Source: Hygrophila difformis (lineage: Eukaryota; Streptophyta; Magnoliopsida; Lamiales; Acanthaceae). From it: 64,000 bases of DNA. The stretch is taken from positions 30,779,383 to 30,843,382 of the forward strand of contig JAOANR010000006.1 of assembly GCA_030278955.1 (NCBI GenBank), read 5' to 3'. Below, piece by piece: positions 36,403 through 48,081 of this stretch (its first letter is position 1; every line of letters starts with the position of its first letter). Below the pieces are notes generated by a model. The model did no database searches and was not told where the DNA came from. It saw only the letters and a program-made list of their open reading frames with translations. The position numbers and the translations under genes were made by a program.

Positions 36403-36762
36403 ATGGGTAGTCTCAAACCATTTTCTTATTTAATGTGTCTATGGATTTCTATGCTTTATTTTGGGTTTCATGACCATTTGGTCATTTATTTTCTACTTAC
36501 ATGTGGGTTCACTGTGTTTTTCTCTCTCTTTGGATCCTCATGCATGACATGTTGGTTGAAAACCCTCATTTGGGTTAGTGGTTCATGGGTGTGGCTTTTA
36601 GCCATTTTTCCCTATTGTTTGCATCTTTTTAAGTTCATCGCTCACATGCTATTTTCTTATTTGATGCATGTGTGGACCATGAATCTGAAAAATAGGGTTT
36701 GCAATCGCATAGATTGCATTATCCGAAACAACACTTATGCCCTGAGGGGACTACGACGCTAA
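36403..36762 (+). CDS. Hypothetical hydrophobic protein, 119 aa
   Basis: An intact ORF from ATG 36403 (MGSLKPFSYL) with three or four strongly hydrophobic stretches (about residues 7-21, 26-45, 54-75 and 80-90) and a basic C-terminus. The product is not recognised. It lies between the two palindromic arrays and downstream of the promoter-like block. T-rich DNA easily encodes hydrophobic residues by chance, so it may not be a gene. An envelope-like remnant, known in some Athila elements, is possible but unsupported. Confidence 0.3.
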   Translation: MGSLKPFSYLMCLWISMLYFGFHDHLVIYFLLTCGFTVFFSLFGSSCMTCWLKTLIWVSGSWVWLLAIFPYCLHLFKFIAHMLFSYLMHVWTMNLKNRVCNRIDCIIRNNTYALRGLRR

Positions 36763-37010
36763 CCGCCCTACGACGCTAACCTAGGTTAGCGACGTAGGTG
36801 AAGGTTCTGCGTCGTAGTTACTTCGGACTTAAGAAAAATTTGTTCTACGACGCTAGACCTACGACGCTATCCTAGGATAGCGTCGTAATCTTTGTCTAGA
36901 GTCATAGAACCCCAAAATATTTTCTTATCTGCAAACAACCACCTACGACGCTACACCCACGACGCTATCCTAGGATAGCGTCGTAATATCTGTTTAGCGT
37001 CGTAATTGGC
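36745..37010 (+). repeat. Second TACGACGCTA array with perfect palindromes
   Basis: Three palindromes centred on CCTAGG: about 36760-36797, and two copies of a 26-28 bp perfect palindrome at about 36862-36890 and 36963-36990. Each consists of ACGACGCTATCC and its complement. Further half-sites lie between. Confidence 0.88.
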
Positions 37011-37377
37011 ATTTTTCCTCAAAACTTCCATTTCTCCATTTTTCCACCTAAATAATTGAACCTTCACATTGGTGATTTGAGGTTGAAATCCAATGATCTC
37101 AACCAAGGATTAGATTGATGTAAAGAACTTTGTTCAATTTTCCATTAAAAGATTTTTCTATAAAAATTAAACTCCAATGATCTAAGTGTATAATCCAGAC
37201 TGTAATTAATCGGTTATGGAATGAGTGACTATGTGGATCATAAAGGATGATAATGGAATAATTTCCATACCCTTGCATGAGAAACCAATGTCAAGGTAAC
37301 CCAAAAATATTTTCTTTTATTTATTTTGTCTTTACCCGTGATGTATGCAACAAATAGTGAAAATTATCATAGAATAA
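37011..37377. other. Noncoding stretch before the Athila LTR
   Basis: AT-rich with no recognised feature. A clear polypurine tract before the LTR is not seen. Confidence 0.5.
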
Positions 37378-39445
37378 TGTTGGCGAACGGTCCCTTTACC
37401 GGGAAATGAAGAAGCCCGTAGTCTATGTATTAATCTCTATTTGTTATTTTGCATGGTTTGGATAGTGATTGACGAGGTCAGGCAAACGGTCCTCTTACCA
37501 GGAAATGAAGTAGCCACTCAGTCAGTCCCTGTCTGGATACAGTTTTATTCTCTTATTTTATTTTCAAACCCGAATTTCAAACTGTAGTATTATCATATAG
37601 CATCGATCAACACTGTTTGACTGGTATTATAGTGAGACAATATGTAGGTTTTTCTCTCGTTTCACATATAGTAGGAGCCTTGATGATAGCGATCAGTGTC
37701 ATTTAAGGTCTTCTGCTGTCTAAAATCATTCCATCCTAATAATTGGGAAATTGGACAACAGATAACTGCAATCCTATTACCCTAATTATTTTGACAATCT
37801 TTTTAAGCCAAGATTCTTCTTACCTCCGGCTATTCCATCTCTGTGGTTTGCATTCTGTCTAAACCCGCTTTATATTTTGGGTTAATTCAATTTTACACTC
37901 CCTTATAAATTTATGCATGGTAATATTATATAGATATTGTGGTCTAATTATTTTGGGATCCTTCCCTTGGACGTAGAAGTCGTGATTTAAATCAGTTGTC
38001 TCATGATAAATTTCCAACAAAAATTCATTTATAAAATTCAGATCTGAGTAAGGGATAAATTCCACTGTTATGACTAATTCACATTCGACTGGGGGTTGAT
38101 TTTGGAAAATTAGAAGCAGAGTCAGCGATTAGGTCTCGTCTAGACTGAAAGGAATCTTGTATTAAACATGGCACTGAATCAGAGACCACTTGGACTCAGA
38201 TAAGGTGTGATGAATAATGCTAGAGGAACAATATATGGGCCTTGGTTATTTTCTAAGATAGGGTTGAGTATTCTTTCAACTGCTATCCTCATCTGCCAAA
38301 GCCTATTTTTGAGTCCTAAGTTAGTGCATCCGGAACAAACTAATTCATTAGTTTGTTTCATTAGTTTGTATCTCATAACCACCTGGTTGTAGGTAAACAC
38401 TGCGAGCGGTTTACTGATGTCCAGGAATTCTTAATCTGCATCCGGTCATCAAGACTGGGGGCTCTCATTTACTACCAGGGTAACTCTTTTGAAACCTCCG
38501 AGTGATAGGATTTTAAATGCTTTCTTCACCGCTTTCTTTTAAATGCTTTCTTTAGAGGTCACTCGGATGTATTGAAAGTAGTGGAACTGCTACTAGGAAT
38601 GGGAGTTATGGAATAGTTCAGGCTTGATTAGAATCTTTGGGTGTGACATGGAGAATGATAGCAGTACTTGGCATCTCAATAAATGATTTGTTGGGTGTTG
38701 CTTGTCCACCACAGATGACTAACACACTCTTGCAAGGCATTGCAAGGGGAGTTATGAGTTTGTGGTATCTTAGATTTTGTTGACTTAAGAGCATGTAAAT
38801 TCTGACTGTAAGTACCTGTCTGTTAAAGGGAACATAGTACAGAAAACATGAGAGTTAGCTAACTGAAAGGATGATCCCAAACTAAGATCTGTGTAACAAA
38901 ATGGAAGTTTAATTGTGTTTCATCTGAATCTTGTCCAATTTTTATTGTTTTCTTTCTGTCCCTTCTGTCTCACTTTAAATCTGTTTTCTTAGAATAATTT
39001 TAACCGCTTTCTTAGAATAATTTTATCGCTTCCTTAGAATAAATTTAATTGCTTTATTAGACTAAATTTAAATTGCTTTCTAGAATAACTTTAATTGCTT
39101 TCATAGCTTAGTTTAAATTATGTCAAGTAGTTGATAGCTAAAACACAACCTTGAATCGAGTAACCGAGTGGAAAATCGTAGTAAACGACGTGAGACCTGC
39201 TTCTATCGCACATCCTCCAGTGAACGATCCGGTCTTACTATAAATTACTGCAATTTTTTGACACCGTGCGCTTTCGGGCCACAGTTTTCTACATGAGCAT
39301 ATAAAAACGTGACAATCTATAAACATATCCCTAATTCCAACTCCATCTTCATAAATTGGTTTCACTAAATAAAAACCTAAACGGGGATTCATCATTCTTT
39401 TATTTTGAAAATGCTCATAAAGTGGGAAATTGTCGAAAAGTTTCA
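37378..39445 (+). repeat. Diverged Athila LTR inside the CACTA element
   Basis: Begins TGTTGGCG and ends GAAAAGTTTCA. Long colinear similarity to 8564-10923, including the shared CTGCTTCTATCGCACATCCT and GACACCGTGCGCTTTCGGG words near the 3' end, with more differences than the first pair show between themselves. Confidence 0.88.
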
Positions 39446-39471
39446 TGGTCTAACATATTTACACTTTGCAG

Positions 39472-41395
39472 ATGACCGACCGAGGGGGTGGTTCGTCGTC
39501 GACCACACCACGCGGGACTGGGGTTAGATGACGGGGTACGAGAGTCCTCTTCACATCTCCACAGCTAGCAGATGCTATCAGGGCGGCCCGGGAGGATTGG
39601 CAGCATTCTCAAGCAGGTATTTCGATATTAAATTCAATAAGTGACATTCCGTAGGCCCTCTTAACATACGTTAATGCTGAATTAACGTGTCCATGGAATT
39701 TTTTTATTATAGTTGGGACTTCTAGCTCAGGGGAGCAGGGGGTTGTTGGACTAGAGGGATCAGATGCTGTTCCAGAGACCCCACCCGTGCGCACACCAGG
39801 TATAATTTATATTGTTGGTGTTTAATTATTATATTCACAACTTACAAACTAAAACTGATTTCTTGTTAGGCTCGGACGGTTCTACACAGGGCCCACCTCA
39901 GCGCACGCCATGTATAATTTACGTTATTGATTGTTCAATTATTCTTTTCACAACTTAAAACTAACTTGATTTGCTGTTAGGCACGAATGGTTCTACACAG
40001 GGCCCACCTCCTGCGCCACATGTAGGGCCTGATAGGGAGTTGATCGAGCATGGTGACGATGGACTGTAAGTACATTATATTTTAAAATGATCTCGACTAA
40101 CCACTATATATAGTACTTCAAATTTACGCTAGATTTCAACAATTGTGTCTTCCAGTATCGAGTTCACTAACGCGCTAGTTAGGAAGATCACTGACATATA
40201 TCCCATGCGGTCGGACATGAATGGGATTAGTTGGGAAAGGTCTCCCAGGAGACAAAGGAGTTCTATTGGGGGGAGTTCCTGGTAATCTATTAAGTTTTGG
40301 GTCGATTTTTTTGTTTTCATTTGCATTTGTACTCACTCGTTGAACAATTCCAAATGCAGAAAAAAGCTCGTTGGGCACCCGAGCACGCAACAGCAGTCCG
40401 GAAGGAGTGGGAAAGGAAAAACATTGCCCAGTACATTCTAAACTTAAATATAAAGTCATTGCTTATGTTCTAAACTTACATGAATGTTATTCAGGTACAA
40501 GGACTACACTCTGGATATCAGGAGCAAGAAGAAGCCATATCCCGTAGACGAGCTAGTGGCCCAGAATTGGAGACGGATATGGGAGTCTGCGGCGTTCAAG
40601 GAGAAATCAAAGAGAGGGAAGTTGAACAGACGACGGGGGCAGGAGGATGCACCAGCTCTCCCCACACATACAGGCGGTTCGAAGACCTTTCGAGCCACAA
40701 AGGATAAATTGGTATGTTGTACTTGTTTAATGTAATTACCTAAATACATTGATTATTAGTCATCCTTACACAACATACCACTTAAAATCATTCAAAAAAT
40801 ACAGTCCACCGAGCAAAACAGGGAAGTCCATTTACATGAGCTTCACGAGCACACTCACACTAGGAGACATGAGAAGGATCAGTGGATACACGATAGGTCA
40901 CGACGCCTGCACGTAAGAATCGCACAAATTATAAAACTTAGCATCATATGTGTACTAGTTTAGTTTGTTGTATCCTATCTCTGACTTAATTTTCCACTTT
41001 AAATGAAGGATGAGTTCACTGCAATCGCCGAGCGTCTGACCCAGGACCCCACCATTGGGCCCCAGTTCGATCCAGATCCTGTCTTCTTCGATCTTACAGG
41101 TGGACACGACATGCGCAATGCCGTATACGGCATGGGATCGTTGGCCCGGTCGCTTAGGCCCATAGGCGAGGCTGCTTCCACTCCTCCGCCATCATCTTCA
41201 GAGTATGTGACACGGCAGCAGATGCAGCAACAATTTGAGCAATTCCAGCAGATTCTCCAGCAGATGGCACAGAGGCAGGAGAGCATGGCCGATCAGATGG
41301 AGAGGTTGCTCGGATCTAGGAGGCCTCGTTCCCCTCGCGACGGAGATGATGACTTTGGAGGCAGCCGGGGAGGAGATGGGCTTCGGGCACATTGA
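39472..41395 (+). pseudogene. Second CACTA gene, Transposase_24-like, spliced
   Basis: Read from ATG 39472 (MTDRGGGSSS) with exons at about 39472-39616, 39714-39798, 39870-39911, 39982-40068, 40155-40282, 40359-40466, 40497-40710, 40804-40912 and 41009-41395; most edges show GT/AG. Exons 3 and 4 encode near-duplicates (DGSTQGPP and NGSTQGPP). Later exons encode YKDYTLDIRSKKK and HTGGSKTFRATKDK, resembling the Ptta/En/Spm Transposase_24 domain. The last exon encodes a Gln/Glu-rich probable coiled coil (MQQQFEQFQQILQQM) and an Arg/Gly-rich end. A TGA about 20 codons into exon 1 (CGA expected) suggests inactivation. In this superfamily the second protein binds subterminal repeats. Exact exon ends are inferred. 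Confidence 0.65.
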
Positions 41396-41754
41396 CTTTG
41401 TCTGATGGTTTGATGGTTAGTATCAAGCGGACAAGTGTTTTCCATTGGAAACTTTTATTTATGACTTGTTGCACATTCACTTCTTTTGTGATGTTACGTT
41501 GTGTTTTGAAGATTGGATTTGGTTATCATCTTGAATGGTTTGCATTGAGAAAACGTGATTGTAGACTTCATTACTTGAATTGATATTATTGTTAATAGGA
41601 CATCGTATGACATATGTTAATGGATTCGGTTGAGGATGAAATTTGGTTGTATTGGTGATGTATTAGGATGATAAAATTGTTGGTATTGTTGTTGGTTATT
41701 TGTTGCAGCAGGGTGGCTGTGAAAACAACCATTTCTGTTGCAACCTGCTGTTGG

Positions 41755-42052
41755 GTACCGACCGCACGCTCGACCGCAGCTCGGTCAGTAAATCGCCGAC
41801 CGCGTGAGGTCGGTAAACAGCGGCTCCACGAGGTCCTGGAATTTGGGTACAAACGGAAACCTTGGTCGGCACCTCGGTCGGTAAAATCGCCGACCACAAT
41901 TCGGTCGTCGATTCAGTCGGTATATTACCGACCGGATGGTTTTGGGTCGGCAGCCGACCACCTACCAAGAGATCACCGACCGACGTCTGCGGTCGGCAGC
42001 CCCGAAGACGACCCGTATCCCCTATCTTACCGACCGCATGTGCGGTCGGTAA
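41755..42052. repeat. CACTA right subterminal repeats
   Basis: More than a dozen CCGACC/GGTCGG copies in both orientations, mirroring the left end, continuing into the terminal inverted repeat. Confidence 0.88.
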
Positions 42053-42540
42053 ACCTCAATTTTCTTGTAGTGGTGGTTAAAGTGTCGTGAGTATTGTATT
42101 TAAAATTTTAATAATTTTTTTTGTTTATTGTTTAACTTTGACTTAATATTATGGTAATGATTAACTAGAAAAAAATATTCAAGTATGGTCTTGTTAAAAT
42201 CGTCTAGGCGTCTGGTTTTAGAATATATAATTTATATAATTTTTATTTGTACCAATTTTTAAATATGAAGAATTAAAACAATATAATGTAGGGGATTTGT
42301 GTAGAAAAATAAAAGTGTAGTGGGAGTTGTGCAGAATAGTTAAAGTAATTATTTTTAATGTGATCTGGAAACCATTAAGATTATAATTATATTTATATTA
42401 ATTTAATTTATCTAAAAAGGGAAATGTGTCAAATTTCGTGGGACAGCTCAAAAAGAAATACGTGTCACATTTCGCGGGATAGAGGGAGTAAGTATTATAT
42501 AAAGAGTATGTTTATTAATCTATAATATATTAAGACTATT

Positions 42541-42709
42541 TTTTTATGTGAATACCAGGGTATCCCCGACCATATTGGACCTAAGACTAATCATTTGAGG
42601 ATCTGCAAGGGCAATTAAGGGCGCCTCTCCCAAAGCAGTTTTTTGCATACACAAGGCTCGAACCCGAGACATTGCTTAAGCGACTAGAGCCTCATCCACT
42701 CGCTGTTGC
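42541..42709 (-). mobile_element. tRNA-derived SINE, about 169 bp
   Basis: Perfect 18-bp target duplications, TAATATATTAAGACTATT, lie at 42523-42540 and 42710-42727. On the minus strand it starts AGCAACAGCGAGTGG, has a polymerase III B-box-like GGGTTCGAGCC about 45 bp in, and ends in an A tail (T run at 42541). Related body sequences lie inside the foldback element at 45884-47102. Confidence 0.9.
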
Positions 42710-42727
42710 TAATATATTAAGACTATT

Positions 42728-43601
42728 GATGCTATGAATAGTGTTTTTTTTATGAGTAGTGTTTTTTCCAAAAATAGATCCTCTTCATTTAATTTCTAAC
42801 CCAAATCCAAATATATTTATTCTTTTTAACAAAAAATTCCTTCTCAACATTATAATTTATTATCTCTATAATAATAATAATAATAATAATAATAAGTTTT
42901 TACTATATAAAAATATTTTAATATGCAAATAATAAATTAAATATAATAATATTTTATTGTTCTATTAAAATTATAGTGAATTAACCACTAGCATTTCATA
43001 ATCGATAATATTTATAATAGAGTCATGAAGCTAAATGAAATTCAAAAGGACTTTTACATAGCCTACATGAACTTATGGTTTAACATTGACAAACAAAAAA
43101 TTATTTTTGGTGACTCATTTAAATCTTGCTCAATGGTTTCATGATCCAAATGTATTTATATTTTTTACCATCATTTATTCATTTTATTGTGCAACTTTAT
43201 ATTGTATTAGTATATAGTATTTGAAACTATGAAATAATTTACTTCTTATTATATGAACAATAAGAAATACATTAAATTATTTTATTATACAGTAGGGTTT
43301 CATTTTATTCACAAAATAATTGAGTTATACCTTAATACATTGATTATTGGGCCTAATATTGAAATTTAAAATTAAGATTTGAAGAATTCCATGATCCTAA
43401 TATTTTCCTTTTATTACCCCCATCAACTTTTTGTCAAAGTTTTGAACAATTCCATTTCAATTGAATAAATTAGAATATTTGCTTATTATACTGTGTATCA
43501 ATTCTTAACTTATTCACACAAAATATTCGCCCAACCGGGCGGGAATATGATAGTTTATATTAATTCAAAAAAAGAATAAAATAGAAAAGACACCCCACTA
43601 T
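42728..43601. other. AT-rich noncoding DNA
   Basis: Nothing coding seen. Contains an (ATA)n run of about nine units at 42869-42895. Confidence 0.7.
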
Positions 43602-43604
43602 TTA

Positions 43605-44061
43605 GAGCCTGTTTGTTTTGGCTTTTGATAAAAATGAAAAGTCAGTGGAAAAAGGAGAAGGAGATAGAAGGAGAATTCAAAAGTAAAAGCAGCCCAAATA
43701 ATTGTTTGGATTGAAATTTTTAAAGTTGCTTTTCAAATGAAACATGTTTGGATGAATTATACGTAAAAGGACTTTTTATACATTAAAATTACTAAAATGT
43801 GCATAAATCTTATAATAATATTTAGTGTTGATTTTATTTCCTTATTAGATGGGGATATTTTTGTATTTTTATTTCAAAATGACTTCTTCTTTTTTTTAAA
43901 AGTAACCCCCTACTTATTTTTAAAAAAAAAAGAGAATTTTAACTTTTGCTTAACCTTTTACTTTTTTAAAAAGGCAAAACAAACAGCTAAAAAAATTAAA
44001 AAAAGACTTTTTGGTGAAGGAGAAGTCAAAAGGAAGAAAAAAAGGTAAAACAAACAGGCTC
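43605..44061. mobile_element. Tourist-like MITE, 457 bp
   Basis: Terminal inverted repeats GAGCCTGTTTGTTTT and its complement AAAACAAACAGGCTC, flanked by TTA (43602-43604 and 44062-44064), as for PIF/Harbinger MITEs. The inside is A/T-rich with long purine runs. Confidence 0.8.
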
Positions 44062-44064
44062 TTA

Positions 44065-45883
44065 CGAAGAGCTACCCAAAATACTCCTATTAGGTAATGA
44101 GTTTTGAGTGCTAGAAAAAGAAAAAAAAAAATAAAAAGAGAGTAGATCATGGCACATTCAGCGCGGGTGGTTGATGATGCCGTGCCTGATATGGACCAAA
44201 TGATGAGTTATTAGGGTTGGGAAGAGCGGCGAACCCGCCAATTATACCAAAAGAAGCTAGGACTATTATATCTTATCAACACATGCCGCTTCTCACGACT
44301 CATGTTGTCATATACGGACTGTGGTCTGTGGTGCACTGGTGCCGCTACTCTGGACCACGGTGAGTACTGATTTGGTCCGGGAGTAGAACTCCGGAGTTGA
44401 TGATCTGCAATCTGCACCGTCTGCTTGCTTTTACCCGGGATCTGTCTCCATTGGGACTGGGCTCACACTGGACTTGGGAGTATTTACGTTTTCATCTATA
44501 TATATACTCGTATTAGTATTATAGCAGTAGCTAGTGGAGTAATTTTTTGACCAAAACTTTTTACGAATACAATCAAATTAAATGCGTAATTCAGTTCTCA
44601 CATTTCTTTGAATTCCGTCCGATTATCAATCACTTTTTAACATGCATGATTTTGTAAACTTGTACTAGTATTTGAACTTTATATAGTGCCGTGTCTTTTA
44701 GAAAAATAAATTCTAGCTTGATGTTTTTTTTTCCTTTTAAATACTAAATATAAAATAAAATAATACAGTATATAATTGAGTAATAATATTTGACTCGATA
44801 TTCAGCAATATTCCATTGAATGCTCGAATTTGGCTCGATACCAAATTAAATGAGAAATAACTCGAATTTTTCAAACACAAGTTTGATTTTTGAATTTTTA
44901 TTCGTCAAGTTCGAAGAATTCTACTGGTTAATTATCGATAGGACACCAAAATAACCAATATAATAATAGATTTATAGTAAAGTAGCAAATTAATAAAATC
45001 AATATATGAAGCAGATGGTTGGCTGGTTGCCCATTTGAGTTAAAAGTGTGGGTGTATCATGTATGGAGATGAAAATGAAAGTGATTGGGAATGAATGAGA
45101 GGGCATAAATGGAAATTCAACAAGGCAGCAAAAATTAAACAAGGCCTTTTGTATTCCTTGTAAGTGAAGATATCTGAAACTGTGGGAAAAGAAAAAGGAA
45201 ATGGTGCAGAGTTCAGACATGTCACATGCTACCAGCGTGGCTCCTGCCCGGAATTATTGGATTAAAATTAAAACCCCTCTCTAACTCATACTTAATAAAT
45301 AGTACCATGATGTTTGAGAGTCAGCAGATAGCCGATTTAGGAAGAGAATTGTGAGACATGTAGATTCAATATGCTATATGCTGCTAAATCCGCTAACAAC
45401 CAATCCCTAAATTTTTATATTGTTCACTTTTACTCAAAAAATTTCTAAATTTTACAGTTTGGTCCTTATTATATAAATATGTAATAGGACTAAAACTTAA
45501 AAAAATAAATTTTTTTAGGGGTAAAAGTCAATAATTTAAAAGTTTAATAGTCTAAAATTGCATATTAAATGTATTTATGACTATTTTCATTAAATTATGA
45601 AAGGTTCATTTAGGATAATCAAATACTTTAAATACCAAAATGGATAATAGTTAAACTTACAGAACCATTTGGGTATTTATTCCCAAACTCATACTTAGTA
45701 TGCTACATCTATACATAACTCGTTACTAATTTTCATTTCGTTGAATCTTTCGTGTTTGTATTGAATTTATTATGTTTGCGCCGAATCGGTTATAAACTAT
45801 TTATTTTAAATTTGACTATAAAACTATACATTATTTAACATAGAATGATAGAAACAACACTAAAAAAAAAAAGAAAAAAAAAA
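44065..45883. other. Noncoding region
   Basis: No recognised gene or repeat. The 44140-44460 part is less AT-rich, but its open frames have no recognised motifs. Confidence 0.6.
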
Positions 45884-47102
45884 GGGGAAATTATTTATTG
45901 GTACCATTTTGAAGGTTATAATTTGTTAAGTAGTGCCAAGTTAAAAAATTTTAGTATCTAGTACCATTAGGTTAAAAAAATTCTATTTTTAGTAAATTTA
46001 TATGAATTTTACCATTTTTTTACCACTTGATCAATTATACTTATATCTTATTCAGGGAAAAAATTTATATTTATATGTTGAACTTTTTTAAAATTTTTAA
46101 GTTTTTCGTAACATTTTAATTTTTCCTTTAATCTTTTTTTTTCTTTTGAACCTCTTATCAATTATATTTTTCATCATTGGGTTTGAGTCTTTGTGTATGC
46201 AGAATTCTGCTTTGGGAGAGGTAACCCTTCAATGCCCGCCAGATCCTCGAATGTTTAATTTTGGGTCTAATATGTCATGGGGATACCCGGTACACGCCAA
46301 AAAAATAATATTTTTCGTCATCGGATTCGAATATTTGTATATGTAGAATTATGCTTTGGAAGAGGTAACCATATGCCTACCAGATATTTGAGGGATTAAT
46401 CTTAGCCCAAAATTTATTCGTTAAATAACACATTATCAATTCTTTTATCTATCTTTTTTAGGATGGAAAAAATCTATTTTATTTATTCTTTTATTTATCT
46501 TACTTAAAAAATCTTTTGGGATAAAAACAAAAATATAGTTTTTAATTGATACAAAATAAAATCTAGTTTAAATAAAAAAAAATATTTATCTTATTTAATA
46601 AAATATGTTAGGATGAAAAATATAATTATTTTTTCGATGACAAAAAAATATAATTTTTTTGGCATCACCCGCCAAAAACTAGTTTTTAATTTATTCGCGG
46701 GTATTCTCAAGCCATATTCGGCTAAGATTAATCCTTTGAGTATTTGTTGGGCATTAAAGGATTGCCTCTTCCAAAGTATAATTCTACATACACAAAAACT
46801 CAAACCCGATGATGAAAATATAATTTATACAAGAATTTCAAAAGAAAAAAATTTTAAAAAAAATATTAAAGGAAAAAAATTTAAAATATTACAAAAAACT
46901 TAAAATTAAAAATTTAAGATATAAAAAAAAATTGGTGAACAAAATGTAAGTATAATTGATAATGGTACAAAAATGGTAAAATTCATATAAATATACTAAA
47001 AATAGAATTTTTTACCAAGTGGTACTAAATAATAAATTTTTTTAACTTGGTACTACTTAACAAATTGAAACCTCCAAAATGGTACCAATAAATAATTTCC
47101 CC
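45884..47102. mobile_element. Foldback-type element with long inverted arms containing SINE-derived sequence
   Basis: The ends GGGGAAATTATTTATTGGTA and its complement at 47083-47102 start inverted repeats that can be followed for at least 400 bp each way. Flanking A runs of nine or ten bases could be a 9-bp target duplication of Mutator type, but they are low complexity. Both arms carry sequence related to the 42541 SINE body (46160-46300 plus, 46670-46820 minus), and the left arm has a second tandem copy at about 46310-46410. Confidence 0.8.
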
Positions 47103-47282
47103 AAAAAAAAACAATTATCAATCACATTCCGCATATAATGATTATGCAATATGTATACAAACCAAATCCTGGATACTTCTAAATGGTTCCTAAAAAAAAA
47201 AAAAAATCCTAGATACTTCTGTTACGGTATAATATTGCTTATTAATTAGTGTGTCTCGACATCGCCAATTACTTAATTATTA

Positions 47283-47542
47283 CTTCCTCCGTCTCACTCT
47301 TTTTGTTACAAATCATTTTTTGACATTATTCACTGTTTAACTTTGATTTAAATTTTTATCATAGTTATGTAATAAAAAACATAGTCAAGTGAGATCTTGT
47401 TAGATTCGTCTAATCTTATAGTTTTAGACAATTAACTTTCTATAAGTTTTCGTTGTACACAATTTAAGTTATTAACCGTTAAAAATGTGCATCGGCATGT
47501 GTGTCAGAAGGGTGTGTAACAATTATACTGAGACGGAGGAAG
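47283..47542. mobile_element. Stowaway MITE, 260 bp
   Basis: TA-flanked, with ends CTTCCTCCGTCTCA and TGAGACGGAGGAAG. Internal words match the MITE at 29892 in reverse orientation. Confidence 0.9.
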
Positions 47543-47601
47543 TACTATTATACTACAAATTGTCTAATTCCACTAGTGAATTTACAAAACCTAACTACAT
47601 A

Positions 47602-47855
47602 CTTCCCCGTCTCAATGTTTTTGTTACTGAGGCCTCCGACACGCATGTCGATACATTTTTAACGGTTAATAACTTAAATTGTGTACAAAGAAAAATTACA
47701 TAAAACTGATTGTCTAAAACTACAAGATTAGACGAATCTAACAAGATCTTACTTGACTGTTTTTCATTACATAGCTATGATAAAAATTCGAATCAAAATT
47801 AAATAGTGAATAGTGCCAAAAATTCATCCGTAACAAAAACGTAAGACGGGGGTAG
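47602..47855. mobile_element. Stowaway MITE, 254 bp
   Basis: TA-flanked; ends CTTCCCCGTCTCAATG and GTAAGACGGGGGTAG. Sixty bp from the previous one and in opposite internal orientation. Confidence 0.88.
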
Positions 47856-48081
47856 TATAAAACAATGTCTTTTTGGGTGAATACTACATATATATATATA
47901 AAATATGTGAAAATTAGTAATATGAGGCCACAAAATTAATAATGTCATTTCCGTATGCATATTTATTTATTTTTCTATTAATGAGAAATAATTTAAGTAA
48001 TATTACAAATTAAAGGACAGACGCTGATGATGCTAGTGTCCAATAATTTTGGATTGGTCGATACTTCATGCTATAGTTTAT

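Larger units (their letters stand above)
35806..39445 (+). mobile_element. Athila-family insertion: 3' internal region and one LTR
   Basis: The right part (37378-39445) is an LTR of the same family as 8564-10923. Upstream lie two palindrome arrays, a promoter-like block and a hydrophobic ORF. No primer site, gag or pol is present, and no second LTR was found, so it is 5' truncated or a severely deleted derivative. It lies between the two CACTA genes. Confidence 0.65.
30435..42072 (+). mobile_element. CACTA (En/Spm) DNA transposon, both ends present
   Basis: Terminal inverted repeats start CACTACAAGAA at both ends and match at 30 of 32 bases. A 3-bp GTG target duplication lies at 30432-30434 and 42073-42075, the CACTA signature. 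Subterminal ACCGACCG-type repeats lie inside both ends. It carries a TNP2-type transposase gene with several lesions and a second, spliced Transposase_24-like gene on the same strand. About 3.6 kb of Athila-family DNA is inserted between the two genes. The host part is thus about 8 kb. Confidence 0.95.
30367..42488. mobile_element. Stowaway MITE (about 480 bp) split by the CACTA insertion
   Basis: The left part (30367-30434) begins CTCCCTCCGTCCCGCAAAAT. The right part (42073-42488) ends with the complementary ATTTCGCGGGATAGAGGGAG. TA dinucleotides lie outside both ends (30365-30366, 42489-42490). Removing the 11.6-kb CACTA element and one GTG rejoins a single MITE. Confidence 0.85.

Noticed and set aside
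36403..36762. Retroviral-type envelope gene
   Set aside because: Hydrophobic, but there is no signal peptide plus ectodomain layout and no similarity that I can name; kept only as a hypothetical ORF.
44211..44417. Possible small gene
   Set aside because: Short, no motifs, no start context or neighbours to support it.
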